NCBI RefSeq assembly: GCF_044810985.1
Contig: NZ_CP085242.1
Span: 868,001 to 932,000 of the forward strand
Direction: 5' to 3'
Origin: Marinospirillum sp031581385
GTDB taxonomy: Bacteria > Pseudomonadota > Gammaproteobacteria > Pseudomonadales > Halomonadaceae
Length of the DNA: 64,000 nucleotides
Shown here: positions 14,748 to 22,900 of the stretch, piece by piece
Numbering within the stretch: the stretch's first letter is position 1
Layout of the letters: every line of letters begins with the position of its first letter
Program-made: the position numbers and the translations under genes
Notes under the pieces: generated by a model
Told to the model about the DNA's origin: nothing
Database searches by the model: none
The model's input: only the letters and a program-made list of their open reading frames with translations

Positions 14748-15470
14748 TTACACGCCCAGGTAGGTGTTCAGAATTTCTTTTTTGGTTTCCAGTTCGTCTT
14801 TTCTGATTTCTTCCACGATCTGGCCGTGTTCCATCAGGTAGTGACGATCGGCAATGGGCGCTGCAAAACGGAAGTTCTGTTCCACCAGCAGGATGGTCAG
14901 GCCCTTGTTTTTGAGCATTTCCAGAACCTCTGCGAGCTTCTGCACAATTACCGGAGCCAGACCTTCGGTGATCTCGTCCAGCAGCAGCATGCGTGCGCCG
15001 GTGCGCAGAATCCGGGCCATGGCCAGCATCTGCTGTTCACCACCGGACAAGCGGGTGCCGACACTCTTGCGCCGCTCATAGAGATTGGGGAACATTTCGT
15101 AGATTTCATCCAGACTCATGCCGTCACTGCGTACCGTGGGAGGCAACAGCAGGTTTTCCTCGACATTCAGACTGGCAAAAATACCGCGTTCTTCCGGGCA
15201 ATAGCCGACACCCAGACGGGCAATATGGTGGGGTGAAGTGTTGATGGTCTCTTCACCATTGATCATGATGGAGCCGGTGCGTTTACCGACCATGTTCATG
15301 ATCGATTTCAGGGTGGTGCTGCGTCCGGCTCCGTTGCGACCCAACAGGGTCACCAGTTCGCCCCGGTTCACGTGCAGATCGATGCCGTGCAGGATATGGG
15401 ACTCACCATAAAAAGCGTGCAGATCCTGAATACGCAGGTCTTCATAATTCTTGTTGGCGTTACTGCTCAT
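14748..15470 (-). CDS. livF: LivF-type ABC transporter ATPase with Walker A Arg
   Basis: A 240-residue ABC ATPase. Walker A is 'GRNGAGRST', with Arg where Lys is normal; the codon is clearly CGC. The signature is 'LSGGEQQMLAMAR', Walker B 'RMLLLDEITEGL', and the H-loop region is 'LVEQNFRFA', with Asn where many ATPases have His. The LivF/UrtE branch tolerates such variants, I believe, so it need not be inactive. It starts at the stop codon of livG (1-base overlap) and would form a heterodimer with LivG. Confidence 0.92.
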   Translation of the reverse strand: MSSNANKNYEDLRIQDLHAFYGESHILHGIDLHVNRGELVTLLGRNGAGRSTTLKSIMNMVGKRTGSIMINGEETINTSPHHIARLGVGYCPEERGIFASLNVEENLLLPPTVRSDGMSLDEIYEMFPNLYERRKSVGTRLSGGEQQMLAMARILRTGARMLLLDEITEGLAPVIVQKLAEVLEMLKNKGLTILLVEQNFRFAAPIADRHYLMEHGQIVEEIRKDELETKKEILNTYLGV

Positions 15471-16243
15471 CAGTGGGCCCCCTGTACTTCAGTATCATCA
15501 CTGCCCATATAGGCTTCACGCACCTTGGGATCGGCAGAAACACTGGCATAGTCACCTTCAGCCAGGACCGCACCGCGAGCCAGAACGGTAATCTTGTCAC
15601 AGAGTTTGCTGACCACGCCCAGGTTGTGTTCAACCATCAGCACAGTGCGCCCCTGGGCTGCTTTGCGGATCAATTCAACCACCTTGTCTACATCCTCATG
15701 CCCCATGCCCTGAGTCGGCTCATCCAGCAGCATCACGGTAGGCTCCAGAGCCAGGGTTGTTGCCAGCTCCAGGGCACGTTTACGCCCGTAAGGCAGCTCC
15801 ACGGTGGTGATGTCGGCATACTCCGCCAGCCCCACTGAATCCAGCAATTCCATGGCCCGATCATTCAACTGGTTCAGCACTTTTTCATGCTTCCAGAAGT
15901 GAAAGGAATTGCCCATGGGGCGCTGCAGAGCGACACGTACATTTTCCAGTACCGTCATGTGCGGGAAGACTGCGGAAATCTGGAAGGAACGCACCATGCC
16001 CAGGCGGGCAATCTCGTTGGAGCTCATGGCATTGATGGATTTGCCACGATAGCGGATGTCCCCACGGGTCGGGGTGAGGTATTTGGTCAGAAGGTTGAAG
16101 ACCGTGGTCTTGCCTGCCCCATTCGGCCCGATCAAGGCATGAATGGTGCCTTCTTTGATTTTAAGGTCTACCGAGTCAACAGCAGTGAAGCCGCGAAACT
16201 CCTTGGTCAGACCTCGCGCTTCTAACACGAACTCCTGGCTCAT
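15470..16243 (-). CDS. livG: LivG-type ABC transporter ATPase
   Basis: A 257-residue ABC ATPase with canonical Walker A 'GPNGAGKTT', Walker B 'VMLLDEPTQGM' and H-loop 'LMVEHNLGVV'. The usual 'LSGGQ' signature is replaced by 'LPYGRKRALELA', as is normal for LivG. It is the first gene of the liv unit. A LiuR-type palindrome lies 66 bp upstream (16309-16324), which suggests control with branched-chain catabolism. Confidence 0.93.
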   Translation of the reverse strand: MSQEFVLEARGLTKEFRGFTAVDSVDLKIKEGTIHALIGPNGAGKTTVFNLLTKYLTPTRGDIRYRGKSINAMSSNEIARLGMVRSFQISAVFPHMTVLENVRVALQRPMGNSFHFWKHEKVLNQLNDRAMELLDSVGLAEYADITTVELPYGRKRALELATTLALEPTVMLLDEPTQGMGHEDVDKVVELIRKAAQGRTVLMVEHNLGVVSKLCDKITVLARGAVLAEGDYASVSADPKVREAYMGSDDTEVQGAH

Positions 16244-16308
16244 AGTAAATCCTCTTGCTGTGGGCTAATGCCCTGTTGTTTTTGTTGTCGAACCAGTCTT
16301 CAATGACC

Positions 16309-16324
16309 TTGACGTAAACGTAAA
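16309..16324 (-). promoter_or_regulatory. LiuR-type operator upstream of livG
   Basis: TTTACGTTTACGTCAA on the minus strand. It matches the palindromes at 22865-22880 and 23816-23831 in the outer half-sites TTTACG and CGTCAA. MerR-family regulators bind such sites between the promoter -35 and -10 boxes, which fits its position. Confidence 0.65.
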
Positions 16325-16380
16325 CCATAACAACCAGCTCGACAAGGGGTTTTTTTGACTTTTTTGCGATTTTTGTCAGA

Positions 16381-18279
16381 TCACCCTTTTTTGATAATTC
16401 CCGCCTCATCCAGCACTTCACCGATTTCCGGCAGGATGGAGAGATCATCAATGGTCGAGGGTGGCGCATAGTCTTCGCCCTCAGCAATTTTGCGCAGAAT
16501 GGCACGCAGAATCTTGCCGGATCGGGTCTTGGGCAGGCGCTTGACCACCAGGGCTTTCTGGAAACAGGCCAGAGCCCCAATCTTCTCACGCACCAAGGCC
16601 ACCAGCTCTTTCTCCAGCTGCTCATGGCTGATATCGGCCCCATCCTTCAGGAGGATCAAGCCCACCGGCAGCTGACCTTTCAGCTCGTCAGAGACACCGA
16701 TCACAGCACATTCGGCCACCGCTGAATGGGTGGCAACCACTTCTTCCATTTCCCCCGTCGAGAGACGATGACCGGAGACATTGATGACATCATCGGTGCG
16801 CCCCATGATGTAAACAAAACCTTCCTTGTCGATATAACCGCCATCCCCGGTGTGGTAGTAGCCTCTAAAGGTGCTTAGGTAGGATTTCAGATAGCGTTCA
16901 TGGTCGCCCCAGAGGGTCTGGGCCACACCGGGTGGCAAAGGCAGTTTGATGGCAATCGAACCCATTTCATCCGGGTCGGCCTGGGAGCCATCCGGGCGCA
17001 AGACCTGGACATCATAGCCGGGCACGGATTTATTGGTGGAACCCACCTGGATGGCGGTTTCTCCCAGCCCGGTCAGGGGGGCTGTTACCGGCCAGCCGGT
17101 TTCGGTCTGCCACCAGTGGTCAAACACCGGCTTTCTGGACAGCTCATGCAGCCAATGGTAGGTCGGTGAATCCAGCTTCTCCCCGGCGACAAAAATATGC
17201 TTGAGCGAAGAAACATCGTATTGACGGAAAAGCTCGCCTTCCGGGTCTTCCTTGCGAATGGCACGAAAAGCCGTGGGCGCACAGAAGATGCCATTCACGC
17301 CGTATTCCTGAATCACCCGCCAGAAAGCACCGGCATCGGGCGTTCTGACCGGCTTGCCTTCATAAAAGATGCTGGTGCAACCGCCCATCAGAGGGCCATA
17401 GATAATAAAGGAATGGCCAACCACCCAGCCAATGTCGGAAATGCCCCACCAGACATCGCCATCCTGCATGTTGTAGACATTACGCAGGGCATAGTTCAGG
17501 GCCACAGCATGACCGCCGTTTTCCCGCAGCACACCCTTGGGTTTGCCGGTGGTGCCGGAGGTGTACATGATGTATAGAGGATCAGTCGCCGCGACCGGGA
17601 CACACTCGGCTGGCTCCACATTTTCCTGGGCCTGATACCAGTCCAGATCCCGACCGGGCTGCATTTCAGCCTGAGCCTGAGGGCGTTGCAGCAGAATCAC
17701 TTTTTCCGGCTTGTGGGCCGCCTCTTCAATGGCCGCGTCCACCAGAGGTTTGTATTCAATCACCTTGGTGAATTCAATCCCGCAGGAGGCCGTGAGCACT
17801 ACTTTGGGTTTGGAATCATCAATGCGCACCGCCAGTTCGTGAGGCGCAAAACCACCAAACACAACCGAATGGATAGCCCCCAGGCGTGCACAGGCCAGCA
17901 TGGCAATACCGGCTTCGGGCACCATGGGCATGTAGATGATGACACCATCGCCCTTGCCCACACCCTGGGCTTTAAGCGCTCCGGCAAAGCTTTTCACGGC
18001 ATCCAGAAGCTGGCTGTAGGTGAAGGTTTTTTTGGTATCGGTAACGGGGGAGTCGTAAATCAAGGCAATGCGGTCGCCCTTGCCTTCTTCAACATGGCGA
18101 TCCAGGGATAAATAGCAGGAATTCAACTCACCATCGGCATACCATTGTTGAGTGCCATCGCTGTTTTCCTTGAGAATTTCCGTAGGCTTTTTGTACCAGG
18201 CGATCTGATCGGCCTGCTCGGCCCAGAAACTCTCAGGATTCTTTAAGGCACGTTCACGTGCGCCTTGTGCTTGTTGCAT
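16381..18279 (-). CDS. prpE: Propionyl-CoA synthetase (PrpE-type AMP-forming ligase)
   Basis: A 632-residue acyl-CoA synthetase. Adenylate-forming motifs are 'YIMYTSGTTGKPKGV', 'FDHWWQTETGWPV', 'YYHTGDGGYIDKEGF' and the C-terminal acylatable Lys in 'KTRSGKILR'. Length and N-terminus ('PESFWAEQADQIAWYKKP') match PrpE rather than Acs, so the preferred substrate is probably propionate or another short acid. It would feed propionyl-CoA, which is also an end product of valine and isoleucine breakdown encoded next door. It is separated from mmsB by a repeat-rich 455-bp gap. Confidence 0.88.
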   Translation of the reverse strand: MQQAQGARERALKNPESFWAEQADQIAWYKKPTEILKENSDGTQQWYADGELNSCYLSLDRHVEEGKGDRIALIYDSPVTDTKKTFTYSQLLDAVKSFAGALKAQGVGKGDGVIIYMPMVPEAGIAMLACARLGAIHSVVFGGFAPHELAVRIDDSKPKVVLTASCGIEFTKVIEYKPLVDAAIEEAAHKPEKVILLQRPQAQAEMQPGRDLDWYQAQENVEPAECVPVAATDPLYIMYTSGTTGKPKGVLRENGGHAVALNYALRNVYNMQDGDVWWGISDIGWVVGHSFIIYGPLMGGCTSIFYEGKPVRTPDAGAFWRVIQEYGVNGIFCAPTAFRAIRKEDPEGELFRQYDVSSLKHIFVAGEKLDSPTYHWLHELSRKPVFDHWWQTETGWPVTAPLTGLGETAIQVGSTNKSVPGYDVQVLRPDGSQADPDEMGSIAIKLPLPPGVAQTLWGDHERYLKSYLSTFRGYYHTGDGGYIDKEGFVYIMGRTDDVINVSGHRLSTGEMEEVVATHSAVAECAVIGVSDELKGQLPVGLILLKDGADISHEQLEKELVALVREKIGALACFQKALVVKRLPKTRSGKILRAILRKIAEGEDYAPPSTIDDLSILPEIGEVLDEAGIIKKG

Positions 18280-18344
18280 ATGAACCTCGTCTCTGTTTTG
18301 TTTTTGTTTTGACGTTTTGATTGGCTGCGCGTCGGCTCTACTGT

Positions 18345-18412
18345 GTTAAAACCCGGCTCAAAATGCTCATTTACATGCTGTAAACTCCGCTTTCTCGCCG
18401 AATTTTGCCTTG
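18345..18412 (+). repeat. Dispersed intergenic repeat, copy 1
   Basis: This copy contains GTTAAAAC, CTCAAAATGCTCATTTACAT, GTAAACTCCGCT and AATTTTGCCTTG in order. The same blocks occur inverted at 63108-63176. I recall similar repeats in other gammaproteobacterial intergenic regions, but the family name is not certain. Confidence 0.7.
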
Positions 18413-18476
18413 TAGAGCTCTAGCTCGCTCAATCATTGGCAATTATTGCCTGCATGTATTTCGCACCTTGGCTGCC

Positions 18477-18586
18477 AGCAAGGTGCAGTGATGTTGCCTG
18501 TCAGGCTGTCTGCAACAGGAAGTTGCAGCCAGAGCTTACATGGATGTATTCACGCGTCCTGACAGGCAATGTCCTGCACCTTTGCT
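18477..18586. repeat. 110-bp hairpin element, type 2 core
   Basis: The arms of about 29 bases are AGCAAGGTGCAG...TTGCCTGTCAGG and, inverted, CCTGACAGGCAA...CTGCACCTTTGCT. The centre includes GTTGCAGCCAGAGCTTACAT and GGATGTATTCACG. It has the same overall size as the hairpin that follows 12 bp later but a different core. Confidence 0.6.
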
Positions 18587-18598
18587 TTCTCAAGCATC

Positions 18599-18708
18599 GG
18601 GCTGCTTTTGTCAGGCAGTCTGCTCTTCGGCGCGTTCGGCTTTCCTGCCTCAAGCGCCGCGCTGCGCAATCCCTGCTTCGCTGGTCGCAGACAACCTGAC
18701 CGCAGCCC
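18599..18708 (+). repeat. 110-bp hairpin element, type 1 core, copy 1
   Basis: The arms are GGGCTGC...GTCAGGCAGTCTGC (18599-18623) and GCAGACAACCTGAC..GCAGCCC (18687-18708). The core contains GGCGCGTTCGGCTTTCCTGC, CTCAAGCGCCGCGCTGCGCA and TCCCTGCTTCGC. The core is shared with 63879-63985 and, inverted, 24369-24479. The arms differ between copies but pair within each. Confidence 0.65.
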
Positions 18709-18734
18709 TACCAACTCACAGCAAACGGCCAACC

Positions 18735-19619
18735 TTACTCAGCAAACATCTTCTGGATGCTGGAGAAATCCAGTCCACCATTGCCTTTCTGGGCATGCAG
18801 GGCAAACAGATTACGCGCCAGGCTGCCCATGGGTACGGAGGATTTGCTGCCCACGGCTGTATCCATTGCCAGCCCCAGGTCTTTGGCCATCAAATCCACC
18901 TGGAAGCCGCCCTGGTAATCATTGGAGGAAGGCACGCCTTCCATCACGCCCGGCCAGGGGTTGTAGACGTTCAACGTCCAGTTGCCGCCAGAGCTTTGCT
19001 TGATGATTTCCGACAACACAGCAGGATCAAGGCCGTTCTTGACGCCCATCGCCAGGGATTCAGTGGTGCCTGCCATCAGCACTGCCAGCAGCATGTTGTT
19101 GCAGATCTTGGCAATCTGACCGGCACCGGCTTCACCGGCATGAAAGGTCGCCTTGGCCATGGGCTCCAGAATTGGTTTGGCTTCTTCAAAGGCTTCTTTG
19201 TCACCGCCACAGATAAAGGTCAGGGTTCCGGCTTTGGCACCGCCGACACCACCAGAAACGGGGGTATCCATATAACGAATTTGTTTTTCAGCAGCGGCAG
19301 CAGCGACCTTGCGTGCAGTTTCAGCGGCAATGGTGGAGGAATCCAGCACCAGGGTTCCGGCAGGCAGCTGGCTGAACAGACCTTCGCTACCCAGGTAGAC
19401 ACCTTCAACATGCTGTCCCGCAGGCAGCATGGAGATAACCACTTCTGCACCCTTGGCGGCTTCTGCTGCGGAAGCTGCTGTTTTGCCACCGACAGCTTCA
19501 AGTTCTTTCAGAGCAGCGTCACTGAGGTCAAAGCCGGTAACGTCATGGCCTACCTTGACGAGGTTCTGAGCCATGGGACCGCCCATATTGCCGAGACCGA
19601 TAAATGCGATTTTTGTCAT
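18735..19619 (-). CDS. mmsB: 3-hydroxyisobutyrate dehydrogenase
   Basis: A 294-residue NAD-dependent dehydrogenase of the beta-hydroxyacid family. It carries 'IAFIGLGNMGGPMAQNL' (Rossmann fold), 'DTPVSGGVGGAKAGTLTFICGG' (substrate-binding signature), 'GEAGAGQIAKICNNML' with the catalytic Lys, and 'VDLMAKDLGLAMD'. It oxidises 3-hydroxyisobutyrate to methylmalonate semialdehyde in valine degradation. It is the last gene of the four-gene valine operon. The usual next enzyme, MmsA, is not encoded in the window. Confidence 0.93.
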   Translation of the reverse strand: MTKIAFIGLGNMGGPMAQNLVKVGHDVTGFDLSDAALKELEAVGGKTAASAAEAAKGAEVVISMLPAGQHVEGVYLGSEGLFSQLPAGTLVLDSSTIAAETARKVAAAAAEKQIRYMDTPVSGGVGGAKAGTLTFICGGDKEAFEEAKPILEPMAKATFHAGEAGAGQIAKICNNMLLAVLMAGTTESLAMGVKNGLDPAVLSEIIKQSSGGNWTLNVYNPWPGVMEGVPSSNDYQGGFQVDLMAKDLGLAMDTAVGSKSSVPMGSLARNLFALHAQKGNGGLDFSSIQKMFAE

Positions 19620-19709
19620 TGTTTTTCTCCGGTTGCTAGTTCTTGTGTAATGAGTCTGGATAGTTCAAGGGGAAAGGCGTGAAGCAATTAATGATTCATT
19701 GACCCCTAT

Positions 19710-20828
19710 TCAAAGGTCATTCAGTGGATTGATCCCCCACAGAGGTTCAAAAAAACTGTCGATCCATTGCTGCTCCACCGCCCCGACCGTGGGGTAGTGC
19801 CAGCGTGGTTTTTTATCCTTGTCGATCAGGAGTGCCCGAATGCCTTCGGCAAATTCACCTTTCAAGGCACAGTTGACCGATACAGTCAGTTCCTGCTGGA
19901 AAACTTCTTTCAAGGAAGCATGGCGGGTGCGTTCCAGTTGCTCCTGGATCAACAGCATGGAGGTGGGTGAGCCAGCCGCCAGGGTGGAGACCGCACGATT
20001 AAGCCATTTGTCTTCGCCCTGGTAGCTGGTGATTTTTTTCACTCGCTCCAGTGGTGAGTCCGCATCCGTCAGGTATTGAATCTGTTGGTAGTGTTCCTGC
20101 ACAGGTGAATCCGGCAGTTCAGCCAGGCAGGGTTCTTCAAATTCCCGCAGGGTCTGGTTGACGGTTTTCCAGGGGTCTTCCCAGCCTGCTTCTTCCAGAG
20201 CACCCAGAACCTTGTTGCGTTGTTCATGCTTGATGAAACGATCCGCCAGGCCGGTGAAAAGTGCATCAGCAGCATTGATGTTGGCTCCGGTCAGGCCGAG
20301 AAACAGCCCTGTACGACCGGGCATGTGGTTGAGGAACCAGCTGCCGCCGACATCGGGATAAAGACCGATGGTGATTTCCGGCATGGCCAGGCGGGAGCTT
20401 TCGGTGACAACCCGGTAGGCCGCCCCAGCCATCAGGCCCATGCCACCACCCATAACGATGCCATTACCCCAGACGATCAGGGGTTTGGGGTAGGTATGGA
20501 TCAGGTAGTCGAGGCGGTATTCGGTGGAGAAGAAGGTTTCGGCATAGGCATTGGTTTTGGCCGGGTCACCGCCACCGGAGTATTCGGTCATGGAGCGGTA
20601 GAGGGCAACGATATCGCCCCCGGCGCAAAAGGCCTTGTCGCCACTGCCTTCCAGCCAGACAGCGGCAATACGCTTGTCATCCGCCCAGCTGCGAAACTTG
20701 GGCAATAACTGTTCGATCATTTCCAGCGACAAGGCGTTGAGGGCTTTGGGCGAGTTCAGGGTCGCCACGCCCAGCAACTGGCCGTTGTTAAGCGGCAGCT
20801 CACTGAAAATTACCGGTAAATCACTCAT
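19710..20828 (-). CDS. 3-hydroxyisobutyryl-CoA hydrolase (crotonase family)
   Basis: A protein of 372 residues starting MSDLPVIFSEL; a longer frame exists upstream but enters the previous gene and is not protein-like. The crotonase fold shows 'NSPKALNALSLEMI', the oxyanion hole 'KAFCAGGDIVALY', 'GNGIVMGGGMGLMAGA', and 'PEITIGLYPDVGGSWFLN' with the catalytic Glu/Asp region. The 110-residue C-terminal extension is typical of HibCH rather than hydratases. It hydrolyses 3-hydroxyisobutyryl-CoA in valine breakdown. It lies between the enoyl-CoA hydratase and mmsB genes. Confidence 0.9.
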   Translation of the reverse strand: MSDLPVIFSELPLNNGQLLGVATLNSPKALNALSLEMIEQLLPKFRSWADDKRIAAVWLEGSGDKAFCAGGDIVALYRSMTEYSGGGDPAKTNAYAETFFSTEYRLDYLIHTYPKPLIVWGNGIVMGGGMGLMAGAAYRVVTESSRLAMPEITIGLYPDVGGSWFLNHMPGRTGLFLGLTGANINAADALFTGLADRFIKHEQRNKVLGALEEAGWEDPWKTVNQTLREFEEPCLAELPDSPVQEHYQQIQYLTDADSPLERVKKITSYQGEDKWLNRAVSTLAAGSPTSMLLIQEQLERTRHASLKEVFQQELTVSVNCALKGEFAEGIRALLIDKDKKPRWHYPTVGAVEQQWIDSFFEPLWGINPLNDL

Positions 20829-20850
20829 GTTTTGCCCTCTTGGTTGTTGA

Positions 20851-21630
20851 TTAGCGATTCTTCCACTCTGCCTGGCGCTTATCCAGGAAGGCCTTGACGC
20901 CTTCTTTCTGGTCTTCGGTATCAAACAGATCCACAAAGAGTTCCCGTTCCAGACGCCAGCCTTCGCTGTGGGCCTTGCCTTCGCGGGCGTTCATGACCAG
21001 CGTTTTGCAGGAGGCGATGGAGGAAGGCGACTGCTGGCAGGCCTGTTCGGCCAGTTCCAGGGCTTTTTCCAGGCTTTTGCCGGTGGGCACGACTTCTTCC
21101 ACCAGGCCGATTTCCAGGGCCTTGTCGGCCTTGATGCGTTCGCCGCAGAGAATCAGGCGTTTGGCCCAACCTTCGCCCACCAGCCAAGGCAGGTTTTGGG
21201 TACCACCCGCGCAGGGCAGCAGGCCGACTTTGGCTTCAGGCAGGGCCATCTGGGCTTGTTCTTCAGCAATGCGGATATCACAGGACAGGGCACATTCCAG
21301 GCCGCCGCCCATGGCAAAGCCGTTGATGGCGGCAATGGAAACACCGCGGAAGTTGGTCAGGGCTTCAAAGGCCAGACCAAAGTGGCGGGCCATGTCCCGC
21401 GCCACGGCCTTGTCACCGTCAGCAAATTTGTTCAGATCGGCACCGGCAGAGAAGAATTTTTCACCCTCGCCGGTAATCACCAACGCAAAAATATCCAGGT
21501 CGGCATTCAGGTCTTCCACCAGCTTTTTCAAACCCGAAAGTGACTCCTCGTTCCAGGTGTTGGCCGGTGGGTTGTTGATGGTGATCAGGGCCACGTGGCC
21601 GCGTTTTTCGTATTTCAGCAAATCAGTCAT
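20851..21630 (-). CDS. Enoyl-CoA hydratase, probably for methacrylyl-CoA
   Basis: A 259-residue crotonase-family hydratase with 'NPPANTWNEESL', the oxyanion-hole 'KFFSAGADLNKFAD', 'INGFAMGGGLECALSCDIRIA', and the catalytic Glu region 'LPEAKVGLLPCAGGTQNL'. In this operon it would hydrate methacrylyl-CoA to 3-hydroxyisobutyryl-CoA. Its start overlaps the dehydrogenase stop by one base (TAATG), so the genes are coupled. Confidence 0.9.
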   Translation of the reverse strand: MTDLLKYEKRGHVALITINNPPANTWNEESLSGLKKLVEDLNADLDIFALVITGEGEKFFSAGADLNKFADGDKAVARDMARHFGLAFEALTNFRGVSIAAINGFAMGGGLECALSCDIRIAEEQAQMALPEAKVGLLPCAGGTQNLPWLVGEGWAKRLILCGERIKADKALEIGLVEEVVPTGKSLEKALELAEQACQQSPSSIASCKTLVMNAREGKAHSEGWRLERELFVDLFDTEDQKEGVKAFLDKRQAEWKNR

Positions 21631-22796
21631 TATTGAATGGCCTCCAGTACACCGTCTTCGAGTGCCCGGCGGGCAACGATCAGGCGCATGATTTCATTGG
21701 TTCCTTCAAGGATGCGATGCACCCGCGTATCACGCAGGTAACGCTCCAGAGGATATTCGCGAATATAACCATAGCCACCGTGCAGTTGCAGGGCTTCGTC
21801 AATGACATTGAAACAGACATCAGTGGCAAAGCGTTTTGCCATGGCGCAATAAAGGGTCGCTTCATGGTCGCCCTGGTCGAGTTTGAAAGCAGCCAGGCGA
21901 ACCATCTGGCGAGCAGCGGTCAGTTCGGTTGTCATATCGGCCAGCTTGAATTGCAGGGCCTGGAAGTTGGCCAGCTCCTGGCCGAACTGTTTGCGTTCGT
22001 GCATATATTCACGCGAGCGCAACAGAGCAGCCTGGGCAGCACCCACGGAACAGGTGGCAATATTGATGCGACCACCATCCAGGCCTTTCATGGCAAATTT
22101 GAAGCCTTCACCTTCCTTGCCCAACAGATTGCGGGCCGGAATGCGTACCTTGTCAAAAGTGATCTGGCGGGTTGGCTGGCTGTTCCAGCCCATTTTGTCT
22201 TCTGCCTTGCCGTATTCAATACCGGCTTCTTCAGCAGGCACAATAAAAGCAGAAACACCTTTGGCGCCCTCTTCCTGGCTGCCGGTTCGTGCCATCACCA
22301 CCAGAATATCGGTAGCTCCGGCCCCGGAAATAAACACCTTGGAGCCTTCCAGAATGTAGTGGTCGCCATCACGCGTGGCCTTGGTTCTCAAGCTTCCGGC
22401 ATCGGAACCGGCACCGGGTTCAGTCAGGCAGTAGGAGCCCAACCATTCCCCACTGGCCAGTCTGGGAGCGATATCATCAGCCACTTCCGGCTGGGCAAAA
22501 GAAGCCACCATCCAACTGACCATATTATGAATGGTGATGTAGGCCGCCGTGGAGGGACAGGCTGCGGCCAGTTCTTCAACGATGACACTGGTATCCAGAC
22601 GCGACAACTCCATACCGCCGTGGGATTCCGGTGTATAAAGGCCACAAAAACCCATTTCCCCAGCCTCCCGAATAACCTCCACCGGGAAGATATGCTCTGC
22701 ATCCCATTGGCTGGCGTGAGGGGCCATGGATTTTTCTGCAAAAGCACGGGCCGCATCACGAAAAGCAAGTTGATCTTCTGTCAGGTTAAAGTCCAT
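21630..22796 (-). CDS. Acyl-CoA dehydrogenase, probably isobutyryl-CoA dehydrogenase
   Basis: A 388-residue FAD flavoenzyme of standard ACAD length. It has 'YCLTEPGAGSDAGSLRT' (FAD/acyl signature), 'KVFISGAGATDILVVMART', 'GGRINIATCSVGAAQAAL', and 'LEGTNEIMRLIVAR' with the catalytic Glu of 'ILEGTNE'. First gene of the valine operon: dehydrogenase, hydratase, hydrolase, 3-hydroxyisobutyrate dehydrogenase. A divergent AraC regulator and a LiuR-type palindrome lie upstream. Confidence 0.92.
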   Translation of the reverse strand: MDFNLTEDQLAFRDAARAFAEKSMAPHASQWDAEHIFPVEVIREAGEMGFCGLYTPESHGGMELSRLDTSVIVEELAAACPSTAAYITIHNMVSWMVASFAQPEVADDIAPRLASGEWLGSYCLTEPGAGSDAGSLRTKATRDGDHYILEGSKVFISGAGATDILVVMARTGSQEEGAKGVSAFIVPAEEAGIEYGKAEDKMGWNSQPTRQITFDKVRIPARNLLGKEGEGFKFAMKGLDGGRINIATCSVGAAQAALLRSREYMHERKQFGQELANFQALQFKLADMTTELTAARQMVRLAAFKLDQGDHEATLYCAMAKRFATDVCFNVIDEALQLHGGYGYIREYPLERYLRDTRVHRILEGTNEIMRLIVARRALEDGVLEAIQ

Positions 22797-22864
22797 GCTT
22801 TGTCCTCATTATTATCTTCAGCAAAAACCGAGCACCCGCTAGGTTGTGTTAAAGCTAGCAGTAG

Positions 22865-22880
22865 TTGACGCACACGTAAA
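22865..22880 (-). promoter_or_regulatory. LiuR-type operator in the dehydrogenase/araC divergent region
   Basis: TTTACGTGTGCGTCAA on the minus strand, 69 bp upstream of the acyl-CoA dehydrogenase start. A TAGCTT that could serve as -10 follows 17 bp after TTTACG. The same spacing to a TAG-type hexamer is seen upstream of liuR. Confidence 0.65.
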
Positions 22881-22900
22881 TTGACTAAATTGCTCACAAG

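Larger units (their letters stand above)
18280..18734. other. 455-bp intergenic gap filled with repeat elements
   Basis: No gene is supported here. The stretch contains, in order, the prpE leader, a dispersed repeat (18345-18412), a 110-bp hairpin (18477-18586) and a second 110-bp hairpin (18599-18708). Open frames in it have repeat-derived translations. The end of mmsB follows directly. Confidence 0.7.

Noticed and set aside
13419..16243. Urea (Urt) transporter instead of Liv-type
   Set aside because: Gene order and neighbours (prpE, valine catabolism, LiuR-type site) fit branched-chain or short-acyl compounds; no urease or other urt genes are present. The substrate remains unproven.
18436..19682. 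Plus-strand open frames over the prpE-mmsB gap and mmsB
   Set aside because: They consist of repeat elements and antisense mmsB and show no protein family.
20829..20936. 36-residue N-terminal extension of the 3-hydroxyisobutyryl-CoA hydrolase
   Set aside because: It would overlap the hydratase gene by 86 bp and is basic/unstructured; MSDLPVIF is the natural family start.
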